DNA from: Pomphorhynchus laevis
Taxonomy: Eukaryota > Acanthocephala > Palaeacanthocephala > Echinorhynchida > Pomphorhynchidae
Direction of reading: 5' to 3'
Length of the DNA stretch: 64,000 bases
Assembly: GCA_012934845.2 (NCBI GenBank)
Contig: WNNJ02002709.1
Span: 1-64,000 of the forward strand
A program made the translations under genes and the position numbers. This document shows, piece after piece, positions 1 through 10,197 of the stretch (its first letter is position 1; each line of letters opens with the position of its first letter). Under the pieces are notes generated by a model. The model did no database searches. It worked only from the letters and a program-made list of their open reading frames with translations, and was not told the origin of the DNA.

Positions 1-37
1 TATATATAATATATATATATATATTATATATATATAT

Positions 38-131
<94 letters not shown>
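1..131. repeat. TA dinucleotide microsatellite
   Basis: Almost pure alternating TA/AT from the window edge to the start of the large inverted repeat. No coding or structural signal beyond the simple repeat. Confidence 0.95.
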
Positions 132-135
<4 letters not shown>

Positions 136-1534
136 TGTAGAAAATTAAAATTCATTTTACAAAAATTGAATATTTAAAATGTCGACTACTATCTGACCAA
201 ATATAAATGGTTGATTATTTATTGTAAATATGAATTATAAATTAAATAGATTAGAAAATCAAGGATGTAGTTAACATTGAATGAATATTATATAAACTAT
301 ATGAATATAAAAATCAACTATACGTATAGTTGAGTTGATATATGCATGTCAACTATACGCAGTATTGAATATGAACAAATTTACACACAAAAAATGTTAC
401 TTGTATAGTTTTGCTAAACATTCAGATTTGGATTTGGACTAACAATTATTTAACTCGATTGCATTTGTGAGCTGAAATTCTTCTGGTTGTGGCAGGACGT
501 TATACTCACATGTATTGTTCCTATTCTTGATACATTAGGACTCTACTAATGTAAGTATGGGTGAGAGTCATCAGCTGCTGACCCATACCTACATTAGTAG
601 CGGTATGCTGTATCAAAAAAGGATCAATACCTGTGAGGATAATATCGAGCACATATTTAGCAGCACATAGATTAAAAATCAATCGTTTTCAGTTTCGGCT
701 CCTGGACCATAGTTTTAAGCGATTTTTCGTACTATATATAACCTGTTTACTGAATGCAACATTTTTTTATTTTTCAATCCCTACCGAAAGGTTATGTGGA
801 TAAATAAATTTCTAATTATATGCGTAAATTTAAAATTATAATTAATTTTTATATATGTAGTAAGTATCGTATTAAAAAGTGAAGAGTGAGCTGTAAACTA
901 TATGAGAAACAAGTCAATATTAATTCAAATTAATAAGCTTTCGAGTTGTTCTTTTTTGTAACTGTCAAAAATTGGGAAATGCATTGCGTTCTACAGTTTA
1001 GAATTCAAATATTTGTATTTAATTGGTGCTGTAGTTAGTTTATCCTTTTTTGATACAGCATACCGCTACTAATGTAGGTATGGATCAGCAGCTGATGACT
1101 CTCACCCATACTTACATTAGTAGAGTCCTAATGTATCAAGAATAGGAACAATACATGTGAGTATAACGTCCTGCCACAACCAGAAGAATTTCAGCTCACA
1201 AATGCAATCGAGTTAAATAATTGTTAGTCCAAATCCAAATCTGAATGTTTAGCAAAACTATACAAGTAACATTTTTTGTGTGTAAATTTGTTCATATTCA
1301 ATACTGCGTATAGTTGACATGCATATATCAACTCAACTATACGTATAGTTGATTTTTATATTCATATAGTTTATATAATATTCATTCAATGTTAACTACA
1401 TCCTTGATTTTCTAATCTATTTAATTTATAATTCATATTTACAATAAATAATCAACCATTTATATTTGGTCAGATAGTAGTCGACATTTTAAATATTCAA
1501 TTTTTGTAAAATGAATTTTAATTTTCTACAAACA
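132..1534. repeat. Foldback element with 493-bp inverted arms
   Basis: Bases 132-624 are the reverse complement of 1042-1534. The paired coordinates always sum to 1666, so the arms have no net length difference, and I found only one mismatch (near 1083) in the parts compared in detail. The 417-bp spacer (625-1041) is AT-rich without a gene. Each arm carries an imperfect hairpin (541-600 and 1066-1125) whose loop holds the CTGATGA motif of the structured repeat family described elsewhere in this window. The near identity implies a recent inverted duplication, gene conversion between arms, or a young foldback transposon. No transposase is present. Confidence 0.9.
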
Positions 1535-1832
1535 AAAATATAATCCTTAAAATGTTAACTATCAAAATACACAAGTCTTTTGTCAGCAAACTGCAAAAGA
1601 CTTGTATTTTACTTGTTCGATTAAATTTATTTCGTAAAATTTTTTACATAAGCAAATTATTACAATTTCAGGTATATTAAATAAAATCTATTAGTTTTTG
1701 AAAGGTCGTTATGGATACTATAAACTTTGCAAATCTATAAATCAATGAAAACACTGTTGTGAACAGATATATATTCAAATTATTATTTAGACATTTGACG
1801 AAAAAGAAAATATATTATCGATCGAACAACTT

Positions 1833-2237
1833 CTATTTTCGAACCGCGGCAGTGGCGCTTTGAAATTTCCCTATTTGGCTTTCTATGCCCTGCAGTTCTT
1901 CGACAACTTTTTTTCTTTTGTCAACGATTCCTTTCACCTGATCATCAATTCGATGTATTTCCTGTTCAAGAAACGTGATTCTCGATTTGATATCGTACTT
2001 TGCTTCGTCATGCTCTTTAGGTATCAAAATAATACCAACTTTCTTTTGCAATTTACAGTTGTCGCTAATGGCCAGCAGAAATTCGACGTCCTCGTAAAGA
2101 ATCTTATTCTCTGTTAGCTGTTGAAAAATAGGAGTTTTACTTTGCATCAACCGTAAAATTTGACTCTCAGTTTGATCCAAAGTCTGTGAGCATTTTTGAA
2201 AGTCAGCATAAAGCTTTTCCGCTTGTGCAGCGCTCAT
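1833..2237 (-). CDS. PFDN6: Prefoldin subunit 6
   Basis: A 134-residue protein in one exon, starting at an ATG read from 2237. Prefoldin 6 is a beta-type subunit of the hexameric co-chaperone that captures nascent actin and tubulin and passes them to the CCT chaperonin in the cytosol. The protein shows the family plan: an N-terminal helix (about residues 1-40), the conserved block QLTENKILYEDVEFL (about 40-54), a short beta-hairpin segment around VGIILIPKE, and a C-terminal coiled-coil helix rich in E, K, D and Q. QLTEN plus the following block is the best match to subunit 6 rather than 2 or 4. The length is close to the roughly 129 residues of the vertebrate protein. No intron is seen. Subunit identity is by recollection of the family. 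Confidence 0.85.
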   Translation of the reverse strand: MSAAQAEKLYADFQKCSQTLDQTESQILRLMQSKTPIFQQLTENKILYEDVEFLLAISDNCKLQKKVGIILIPKEHDEAKYDIKSRITFLEQEIHRIDDQVKGIVDKRKKVVEELQGIESQIGKFQSATAAVRK

Positions 2238-2396
2238 TCTTGAAATAGAATAAAATAATTCATCAAAAAATTAATACAAAAAAGCAATGTGATAGGCAGA
2301 GCTTAATTAATTTTTGAAAAAGGAAACGACCATGACAGAAGGAAGTATAGCAATAAGATGATATGAATGTTAATAATTAATGTTATGTTATATATT

Positions 2397-2984
2397 AATT
2401 TATATTAATTTTTACAACGTTTCAAACACACACAGTTACCCTTTTCAAGATAGTACTTGTTTACAAAACTAACAAAAATTGCTTATATCCCATGGACACG
2501 GAAGAATACAAAGAAATTTTCTTAGTCATGGTGCAATGGTCGTTTAGTCTGACCCACGTAGCTTGCATAAAAATCTTTATATTTCATCTGATATACGAAT
2601 AAATTTTACACCTTAGAGTAAAGGAACATCGAAAGGCTCTAATACATCTGCTATTTTGAACCATTCACTCAATAAAATACACGATATTAAGTTTGACGAA
2701 GTCAAAATACTTGCAAAATAACCAAATAACTATAGGCGTTTAATATTTAAAAGTATATGTACATCAATGGCTAGGAGAAAGGATGCATGGTAATAAATTA
2801 AATTATATTTTATGAATTCCCATCGATAATATGGAAAATTTCTTTTCTAAGAAAACTAAGAAAATTTCTTCGTATTCTTCCGTGGCCATGAGATAGATGC
2901 CAATTTTTGTTGGTTTTGTGAACAAGAACTATCTTGAAAAAGAATCACAGAGTATGACCGAAACGTTGTAAAAAATTATATATA
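2397..2984. repeat. Foldback (MITE-like) element
   Basis: Bases 2397-2525 pair imperfectly with 2856-2984. For example, acaacgtttc near 2414 matches gaaacgttgt near 2960, and aagaaattttcttag at 2511 matches ctaagaaaatttctt at 2856. The arms are about 129 bp and the loop about 330 bp, with no open frame of note. The arms are visibly more diverged than those at 132-1534, so this element is older. Confidence 0.7.
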
Positions 2985-4224
2985 AAAGAAATTTTATCGT
3001 GTGAATAATTTATTATGCCTAAGCAGAGGATTAGATGGTACACGAATGTAATTTGAACAGAATTAATGCTATAATACTATAGTTATTACAAACATTCCTT
3101 AGGTCAACTGTTTATTCATTTTACCTTAATAGTTGTGCTAACATTCCTATCGATGCACGCTGTATTGAGTGGTTAAGCATAATCGTTCAAATTATGCTAC
3201 AATCCAAGCGTTATTCAATTAGCATTCGCCAGTGCACTGCGATATATTTTCAATGACGAAAAATTTGAACGCCTAAAGGTTTCGTCCAAAGCCGGCATTG
3301 AAGTAACCGGTACTTACGAATCGTAAAAATGACGTCCAAACGGGAATATATATGATTGCTCGATTTGAAAGCAAGCTAAGATTGTATTATAATACTAGGT
3401 ATTTGGTTATTTTTTTGGTATTTTTTGTTATTTTTTCGTCAAGTTAATGAGCTTATCAAATTGAGTTGTTTAAAGTTAAGCTATTAATAGTATCTTTATT
3501 ACATATTAAAGCATATTGTAACAGACATGTATAAAGCTTGTTTCTTAAACCAACGTGCAACGAAAAACTATTAAACGTTCATATATACTGTCTTATATGT
3601 GTACGATTGCACTGCGAATCCCAGCCATTAAAAGCACCGTTGAACTGTTGCAAACTACGCAATGATTCGGCATGTTCGATGTGTAAAAGTAAACGCTACA
3701 CACAAATGCAACAGCCCATTCTTTACATATTTAGATCATCGTTCGGTTAAAGTCACATTTTCAGCATATCGAAACTTGGTAAAATTCAAATTTAATATAA
3801 AAAGCGGAACCATTTAATTGTAATCAAATTTGACTACAATTAAATGTTATCTGAAGGATCCCAGGCAACTCATTATTTGTTCACATTAAACATATTTATA
3901 GTTTATGTGGGAGCCGTTAGTAGTGCTAATTAACATCAGTTGTGTATTAATTATTTAACATAAATGGTTGAGTTAAGATGTTTTAGCGATATTATGCTCT
4001 TTGTTGTTTTATAAAACAAAATAACATTTTTAGTGTTTTACTACCCTCAGTTTCTGTCCCGAGTGTGTATGTTTTTGTCAGCATCGCTTACGATGCTGAC
4101 TTAAAAGCTTGGTTTACTGAACAAGAAAGCATATATAAATAATGCTAATTTTGATGAATCCATCACTGGTGATAGTGCTTGCCGAACGATTATATTTAGT
4201 GAAATTGAATTAAAGCAGTCAGAT
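2985..4224. other. Intergenic, no gene recognised
   Basis: AT-rich sequence between a foldback element and a LINE. I see no reading frame with a recognisable family, no RNA gene and no long repeat. The 5' end of the downstream LINE may lie in the last few hundred bases. Confidence 0.5.
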
Positions 4225-4239
4225 CAAAATTTCGAAAAA

Positions 4240-5446
4240 ATGAGTAAATTTAGCATGTCGGAGCGTTCAAAGAACTCAATGAAAACTAATTTTCCTGCCA
4301 ATGCAAAAAACGAGGTAAGTGGAGATTTAGCTTCTCTTGGATATATTTCAAAAGGGGAACTCCCCCCGGTACCAAAATTATCCAACCTCGTGATTATCAG
4401 ACTTTTGGTGCCTCTGGAAAGGCAGAACATGTTCAATGTTTTTATAAAGGGGCTTTGCCGATCGATTTAAAAAAAGGATATTGTTCAATGCGATTAAATA
4501 TTATGAATCTGAGATTAAAATCTCATTCTGCACTCCTGATCTGGCAATGTCGTACGTCGACTACTTTAAAAAAGAGCATTCGGAACAAGGTATAATTGCT
4601 TCCAAACCAATCCTGGCAACAATAAAGATAAATAACATGCCCACATACATTTCAGAACAAGATATATCAGCCCTAGAAACTGATTACAAAATCTCTAACG
4701 TGCGCTTTATAAAAGGGATTAAAGGCTTCCCCATTCCCGTGGCGTTCTGCAATGTCCCGGTTGATAAAGCTCTAAAACTATCGATTTCGACATGCAATCC
4801 TTTTATGTGGTATAATTTGAGATTTTCAATAATCGAAACCGACTCACTAACGTACCCTCACTGCAACAATTGCCATCAGTGGGGGCATTGGTCTGCTGGC
4901 TGTTCTCTACCCCATAAGTGCGGCGTGTGTGGTACAACTGCTATACATCCTGAGAAGTGCGAAAGTAAGCCATTTTGCGCAAACTGCGGTGGTGAGCACC
5001 CCGCATGGTCAAAAAAGTGTAAAATCTTTAAAGCGTATTAATAGAGACACAGGGGTGTGACAGCAAAACCGACTAGCTTCGTGGAAGCTGTCTCGTCTAA
5101 CAAGAAAGACGACAGGATGCCGGATACGGAAATTCTTAAACTTATTGAAATGCAGCATCAGGCATCAATGATTCAACTTGAAAAATCGGTCCAAAAATTG
5201 GTGGGTCAATTAGCGGAATCCTTCCGTTCTCCTCCTTCTGGGAAGACTAACAATATTAAGAAGCCACCAAAATCTAAGAAACGAAACGGGTCAGCGCTGA
5301 GCATAGCTGCTCTGAAGCTTGCTCGGAAGGATTCGATCTGGGCTATGGCTAACGAGGGAAATGAAGATATCGCCCGTGGGCAAGCGACTCCATTTGTCGT
5401 GACTGAAAGCGGTAAAGGCGACCTTTCCGCCTCTAGTTGCGACTAG
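4240..5446 (+). pseudogene. LINE ORF1, gag-like protein with zinc knuckles (broken)
   Basis: The frame runs in three pieces: 4240-4470, 4481-5041 and 5057-5446, separated by a frameshift near 4475 and a stop near 5041. The middle piece ends in three cysteine/histidine knuckles (CNNCHQWGHWSAGC, CGVCGTTAIHPEKC, CANCGGEHPAWSKKC), the arrangement typical of Jockey/I-group ORF1 proteins that bind the element RNA and travel with it as a ribonucleoprotein. The last piece is a lysine/serine-rich tail. The same protein, similarly broken, is encoded on the minus strand at 37298-38067, including the shared GELPP(V/I)PKL segment. Confidence 0.8.
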
Positions 5447-5480
5447 GTGGAGGGCGTCCCACTTCGGTAACACTTACGCA

Positions 5481-7937
5481 ATGGGAAGTAATCAAGGGCC
5501 TTTTTCACTGAATATCCTTCAGTGGAATTCGGGAGGTGCTTCCGCCCTTAGCCTTCTATCTGGTAGAGATGCAGATGTTATAGTCCTTCAGGAGACGCGG
5601 TCTATCCGTCTCCCCCAGGATATTACTCGATTTATCCCTAAGCACATATACACCCACTTTACTCCTTACATACCCCCCTCACTCCTCTTCATCTCAAGGT
5701 CTTTTAACCCTAGTAAAAAGCTCATTAAGATCATCCCTCCTATTAAACTACTCTTGTCCAGCCCTATCTTGTTTAGCTATATCACTTTGTAAGAACGGTA
5801 AGCGTATAAGCATAGCCAATGTCTATATTCGGCCAGGAGAAATTCACAAGAACCGTGACCTCCTGGATCAAATATTGGGGAGCGGTTATGACATGTTACT
5901 TGGTGACTTCAACGACAGAACTGGTCGTTGGATTAATGCAGCACTCCGAAGAGCAAGGATCGACTATCTTATTCATAAACCACCTTCCCCAACCTTTCAT
6001 TGATTTACAACAAATTCTCTCCTCGACATATTACTGCTACATAAGATGTGGTTGTTGAAACCCATTTGCACCGAGCAGTCGCGTCAACAACAGACCACCT
6101 CTCATGACCTAATTCGCTGGAGGCTAGAGGACGATACGTTGCTTAGAAGAAGGTTTCACTTTGACCCTATTAGAGTGGCCTTCTTTCAGGCAGCTATCCA
6201 ACTCTTCTCCAGAATTTGAATTGAGAGTTTGACCGAATTTAATTCCTACCTCTCATCGCAAGCTACCGCGATCCTTTCGACTACCTATAAAGGTCGAATA
6301 TACAATCCTACTCCAACAAAGCTCAAGGTCCTAGCTAAAATGTTACACCTTCCCAATCTCTCTGTTTCCGCCAGACATATCCTCTCGAATGAATATTGGA
6401 GCTCTAGATATAGGCTCCAGCTGAGCAGGGATAGGGCAAGCATTGCTCGCCTAAACCCTTCTCAGGCTTCCTTCTGGAAGATATTCAAGAAGGAGAAGTT
6501 TGCTTGCTGGAAGGATAGAGCCTTGGTTTGGATTGGTAGCATAGGCCTTGACAAAGTTTTAGAGGAGTCACTTTCCTTACATAATTATGGAGCCACTCAA
6601 TCTCCCCAACCAATCCCGCCTTTGTGTGACTTCAGGAGTAGGGACTTATCTGTTACAGATATCCTTAACTCCTGGGGACCACTCCCGGGCACCTCCAAAT
6701 CCCACGCGCCACTCACCACTCGTGTCTGTCAGCTTTTGACATACAGTCAGAGAAAGGAGGTCGCCATCACAATGCTATTAGCCTCCCCGTCTGACATAGC
6801 GGACATCAACATCAGCCGTCGAGTTTTTTTACCTAAAAAGAGATTAATCACTTGTCCTAAAGATCTGCGGCCCATCTCGATTCAAAACGCCCTCATATCC
6901 ATCTACGAGAAAGCGCTTGCGCGTAGAATCCGCGTTCATTTATGTAGGCGTAATTTGATCCCACCGAGTTTTCATGGGTTTGTCAAAGGGCGCTCGGTCC
7001 ATTCAGCAATTGGTGAAGTGCATCAGTTTTGTCAGGATAATAGTCATCAGCTTGCTGTGGCTGTTTTTCTTGATTTTTCAGCTGCATTTGACCGGATCTC
7101 TATTCCCTTCGTTATCTCCTCTCTCAGGTCCCTCGGGTTGCCTGCGAGAATTGTTAACAGGGTGGAGATATTGTTGTACACCAAGCGGTTCTACTATGAA
7201 GACGACCCTGATGCGCGTCAGTTCTACCCTATTACAGGTGTACCTCAAGGATCCCCACTTTCTCCTATCTTATATCTTGCTGCATCCATTGTTCTATTCA
7301 AGAATTTTAAACGTGATCAACATCTAGTGGTATATGCTGATAATACCACAGCTCTGTTCTCTGGACGCAGGTGCAAAGATGTAATCTCTGACATCAGCCG
7401 TTTCTTTTTAAGATTAAAAGATCAGTTGCCCCCATCCAATCTTATTTTAAACTCCTCTAAATCATAGGTGGTAGTCTTTAATGGCGTTCCTGCCACCAAA
7501 AAGAAACTTAAGAGACTAGCACTCTCTGCACTCTCCTCCATTTTGCAGCATCAACCACTCCCCATCTTCACGAGTCGAGTAAAATATCTGGGTTCACCCT
7601 TACGGTGAATTGGTCGGCAAAAGCTGACCTGGATAGACTTAAACGTATCCTGAAGAAAGCTAGGTGGGCTCTGAAACGGGCCCAGCATCTGTCACTGAAT
7701 GGGATAACCCAAGTGCGCCTCTGGGGTACTTGGGCTATCTCGGGATTAGTCTTCTTCTCACGAGGACGTCCCCCAGAACAAAGACTAAGGTTTCTCAAGC
7801 TCCTCATCTCGAGATTACCAACCATAGTCCGCCTTGACTGGACCCTTAGACGTGTGAGAGACCCCGAATGGTTCAGTCAGAGGGTGGCGCGCTGGTGTGG
7901 CCGAGGGGCTCAGATCCCTCTGGACCTGAGGCCGTGA
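5481..7937 (+). pseudogene. LINE ORF2, endonuclease and reverse transcriptase (broken)
   Basis: The endonuclease begins with FSLNILQWNSGG and DVIVLQETR (catalytic Glu). It continues out of frame with LLGDFNDRTGRW near 5900 and TTDHL near 6090. The reverse transcriptase is an unbroken stretch at 6229-7467 with FHGFVKGRSVHSAIGEVHQF, VFLDFSAAFDRI (motif A), TGVPQGSPLSPILY (motif B) and VVYADNTTALF (motif C). Motif C reads YADN where YADD or FADD is expected, so a metal-binding aspartate is replaced by asparagine. A TAG at 7465 interrupts the C-terminal part, which resumes to LDLRP at 7937. The frame is broken at several points within the endonuclease. Confidence 0.8.
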
Positions 7938-8068
7938 ATATAAGTTGAAGATTTCAAAATACACGTAGGGAACGGCTTCTATTTAAAGTTGTCTTTTGCA
8001 TGTATTTGTTTCTTAAGTTTTTTATCAGTTATATAGTTATTAATAAAACCCTTACTTACTTACTATTA

Positions 8069-9940
8069 AAGCAGTAAAGAACGCTAAAATTATTGTATGA
8101 CCTTTCGGCTTCTCGCCTTATATACTTACTAACTTTCGTATTGAGTGAAGTCCACTTTTTTTAAATATTGGTTCGTACATAACTGGTATCTTTATAGATT
8201 GATAAATGATTGGTGTAAACATAAGAGGCGGCGGATATAAATGTCCACGAATGAAAGGATATTATTTAGATTTTCCAGGAAGTAACAATGCTCGTTTGAA
8301 AATCACTATATCGGAATAATCACTGATACTTTAGTCATTTCAAAGAGTGTAGGTAATAGTACTGTAACAATATCTTGTACAATATTAAATTATAAATCAT
8401 AATATGATATCATTGGATTATATTCTTGAAGACAACATTCGTCAATTCTTATGTCTCAAGTTTATAATCTGTTATTTTAATCATCTTGAGAATTGAAATC
8501 CATATTTCTCGATGATTAATATTTCAACTGCAAAGTACAATTTCTTAAAGAACGTATGAAATTAATTATTTTTAATGTTTTAGTGATGAGCTCTTTAAAT
8601 ACTTTCTTAAACCTTTTGGTCAGAATTTCAGTTTGGCTCTATCCATGCACCGTAATTCTTGGTGTAGGATTAATATTACTTCATGATTCCAGTTTCTCTA
8701 TATGATACTTTAAGTCAAGGCACTTACACACCCATTAAGTATAACCTCGAATCCAGCTTTAAGGTAATTAAATAGTGAAGATCAAACAATTTTAAATAAA
8801 CGAGTGAATTTTCAATAACATTATAAGATTAATAGAATAAAATATACTACGTAACTATCTTTCGTTTATAAAAACTTTGTGTTCATAATGGAGACAGTGT
8901 TCAAGGAAATATAAAACTTCTTTTACATGTTCTATACCTATTTTTACTGATTTCCTCGTAATTTAACGAAAACACGTATTTATTTGTAAACTATGTGAAT
9001 GATCAATACAAACTCAGGTATCATCATCATTTAAGTTTCTAAAATTAATAATCTTATGCTTGAAAAATCTTTTGAAATACGATAATTATTTCAATATTGT
9101 TGATTTTTAAATTAAATATAATTCGATCAATTAATTTAATCAATTAATTTAATTTTTGAAGTCTTACCAGCGACCTAATCAAGCCTCGCTAGTATAAAAT
9201 AATCGGTAAAAAATTGATGACATATTCAGAGTAAATTCAGAAACGTTATGATGATACCGATACATATCTACTCGAAAATATTTTGAGTTTAGAAATAAAT
9301 AAATGAATTTCCATTTTATGTACAAATAAATAAATTTATAATTACAGAAAACACTATTTATAAAGAAAAACTACTTTTTTTAACATTGAAAGCTACAATT
9401 CTCGACAAAATTTAATCACAAGTGTTTATTACTTTTATTTTATATAATGGTTGCATACTAATTCTCATTGTATAATCATTCGAATTCGAAATTTTAAACT
9501 AATTTGAATTTACTTTTTTCCAAATTTCTTTGAATTTACTTTTCATTGATCGGTCACCGTTCGCACGTCATTTTACTATATATGATGAAGACATAAGCTA
9601 AAATGTAGTTTTAGCTAAAACTAGTTTCGCCTTATGGCTCCTTAAGTGCGTTGAAGAAGCATATGGCTTTTACTTGTGCACTAAAGAAGACATAAGGTGA
9701 AACAAGTTTTACAAACGTGTTTTTCTTGAAAAATTACTTGATTATTAAGTTAATATTTTAATACGTTATATATAATAAATCCTCCGAATAGAACAAGGAA
9801 GGATCTTAAGCGAAAATAAGACTGTTGCTAAATCTTGTTGATGACATTTCGCAAAAAAAAAATCGTTTGATTTGTTTCTCCTAAAGCCTCCGTAAATAAA
9901 ATAAATTAAAGCATTCATTAAAATCAAAATAGAACTAAAA
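8069..9940. other. Intergenic between LINE and PNPLA8 3' end
   Basis: Very AT-rich, with no supported reading frame. It should contain the 3' UTR and polyadenylation signal of the phospholipase gene that ends at 9941. Several AATAAA-like hexamers occur, but the sequence alone does not single one out. Confidence 0.5.
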
Positions 9941-10197
9941 TTATCTGCTTAGAAAGTTTGAATAGACGTTATTTAGTTTTTGAAATGATGATCGCAAGAC
10001 ACCTTTCTTCTGGTTTAGTCTGTGCGATGCAAATTGAATTTTCGCAGTATTTTTCTCCATATAAAGCAACGTGTCCTTAGTCAGGTTTTCCAATATCAAA
10101 GGATCGAACTCATTAAAATTGATACTTTGACTTAGAGGAACGTTGAAACGGAAGTAAGTATCGTCTTTGAGAAGGTCCTGCAAAATCATATGTGGAG
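9941..10197 (-). CDS. PNPLA8: PNPLA8 exon: C-terminus
   Basis: Acceptor attgtttag. It encodes TPHMILQDLLKDDTYFRFNV followed by a charged C-terminal helix and the stop TAA at 9941-9943. The DTYFRFN motif is diagnostic of PNPLA8. Unlike the human protein, it does not end in a clear SKL-type peroxisomal signal: the last residues are FLSR. Confidence 0.9.

Larger units (their letters stand above)
4225..8068 (+). mobile_element. Jockey/I-like LINE, degraded but nearly full length
   Basis: A non-LTR retrotransposon with a gag-like ORF1 (4240-5446) and an ORF2 of AP-type endonuclease plus reverse transcriptase (5481-7937). It ends in an AATAAAA-like stretch and short TTAC repeats at 8045-8068. A second copy lies on the minus strand at 34.6-38.07 kb and a 3' scrap at 18.5 kb. 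ORF1 and ORF2 are both broken by frameshifts and stops, so this copy is dead. No RNase H domain is visible after the reverse transcriptase, which argues for the Jockey or R1 side of the group. The clade is an inference from motifs. Confidence 0.85.

Noticed and set aside
132-1534. Terminal repeats of a large DNA transposon
   Set aside because: The 417-bp interior has no gene and the arms hold only hairpin repeats. It is better described as a foldback element.
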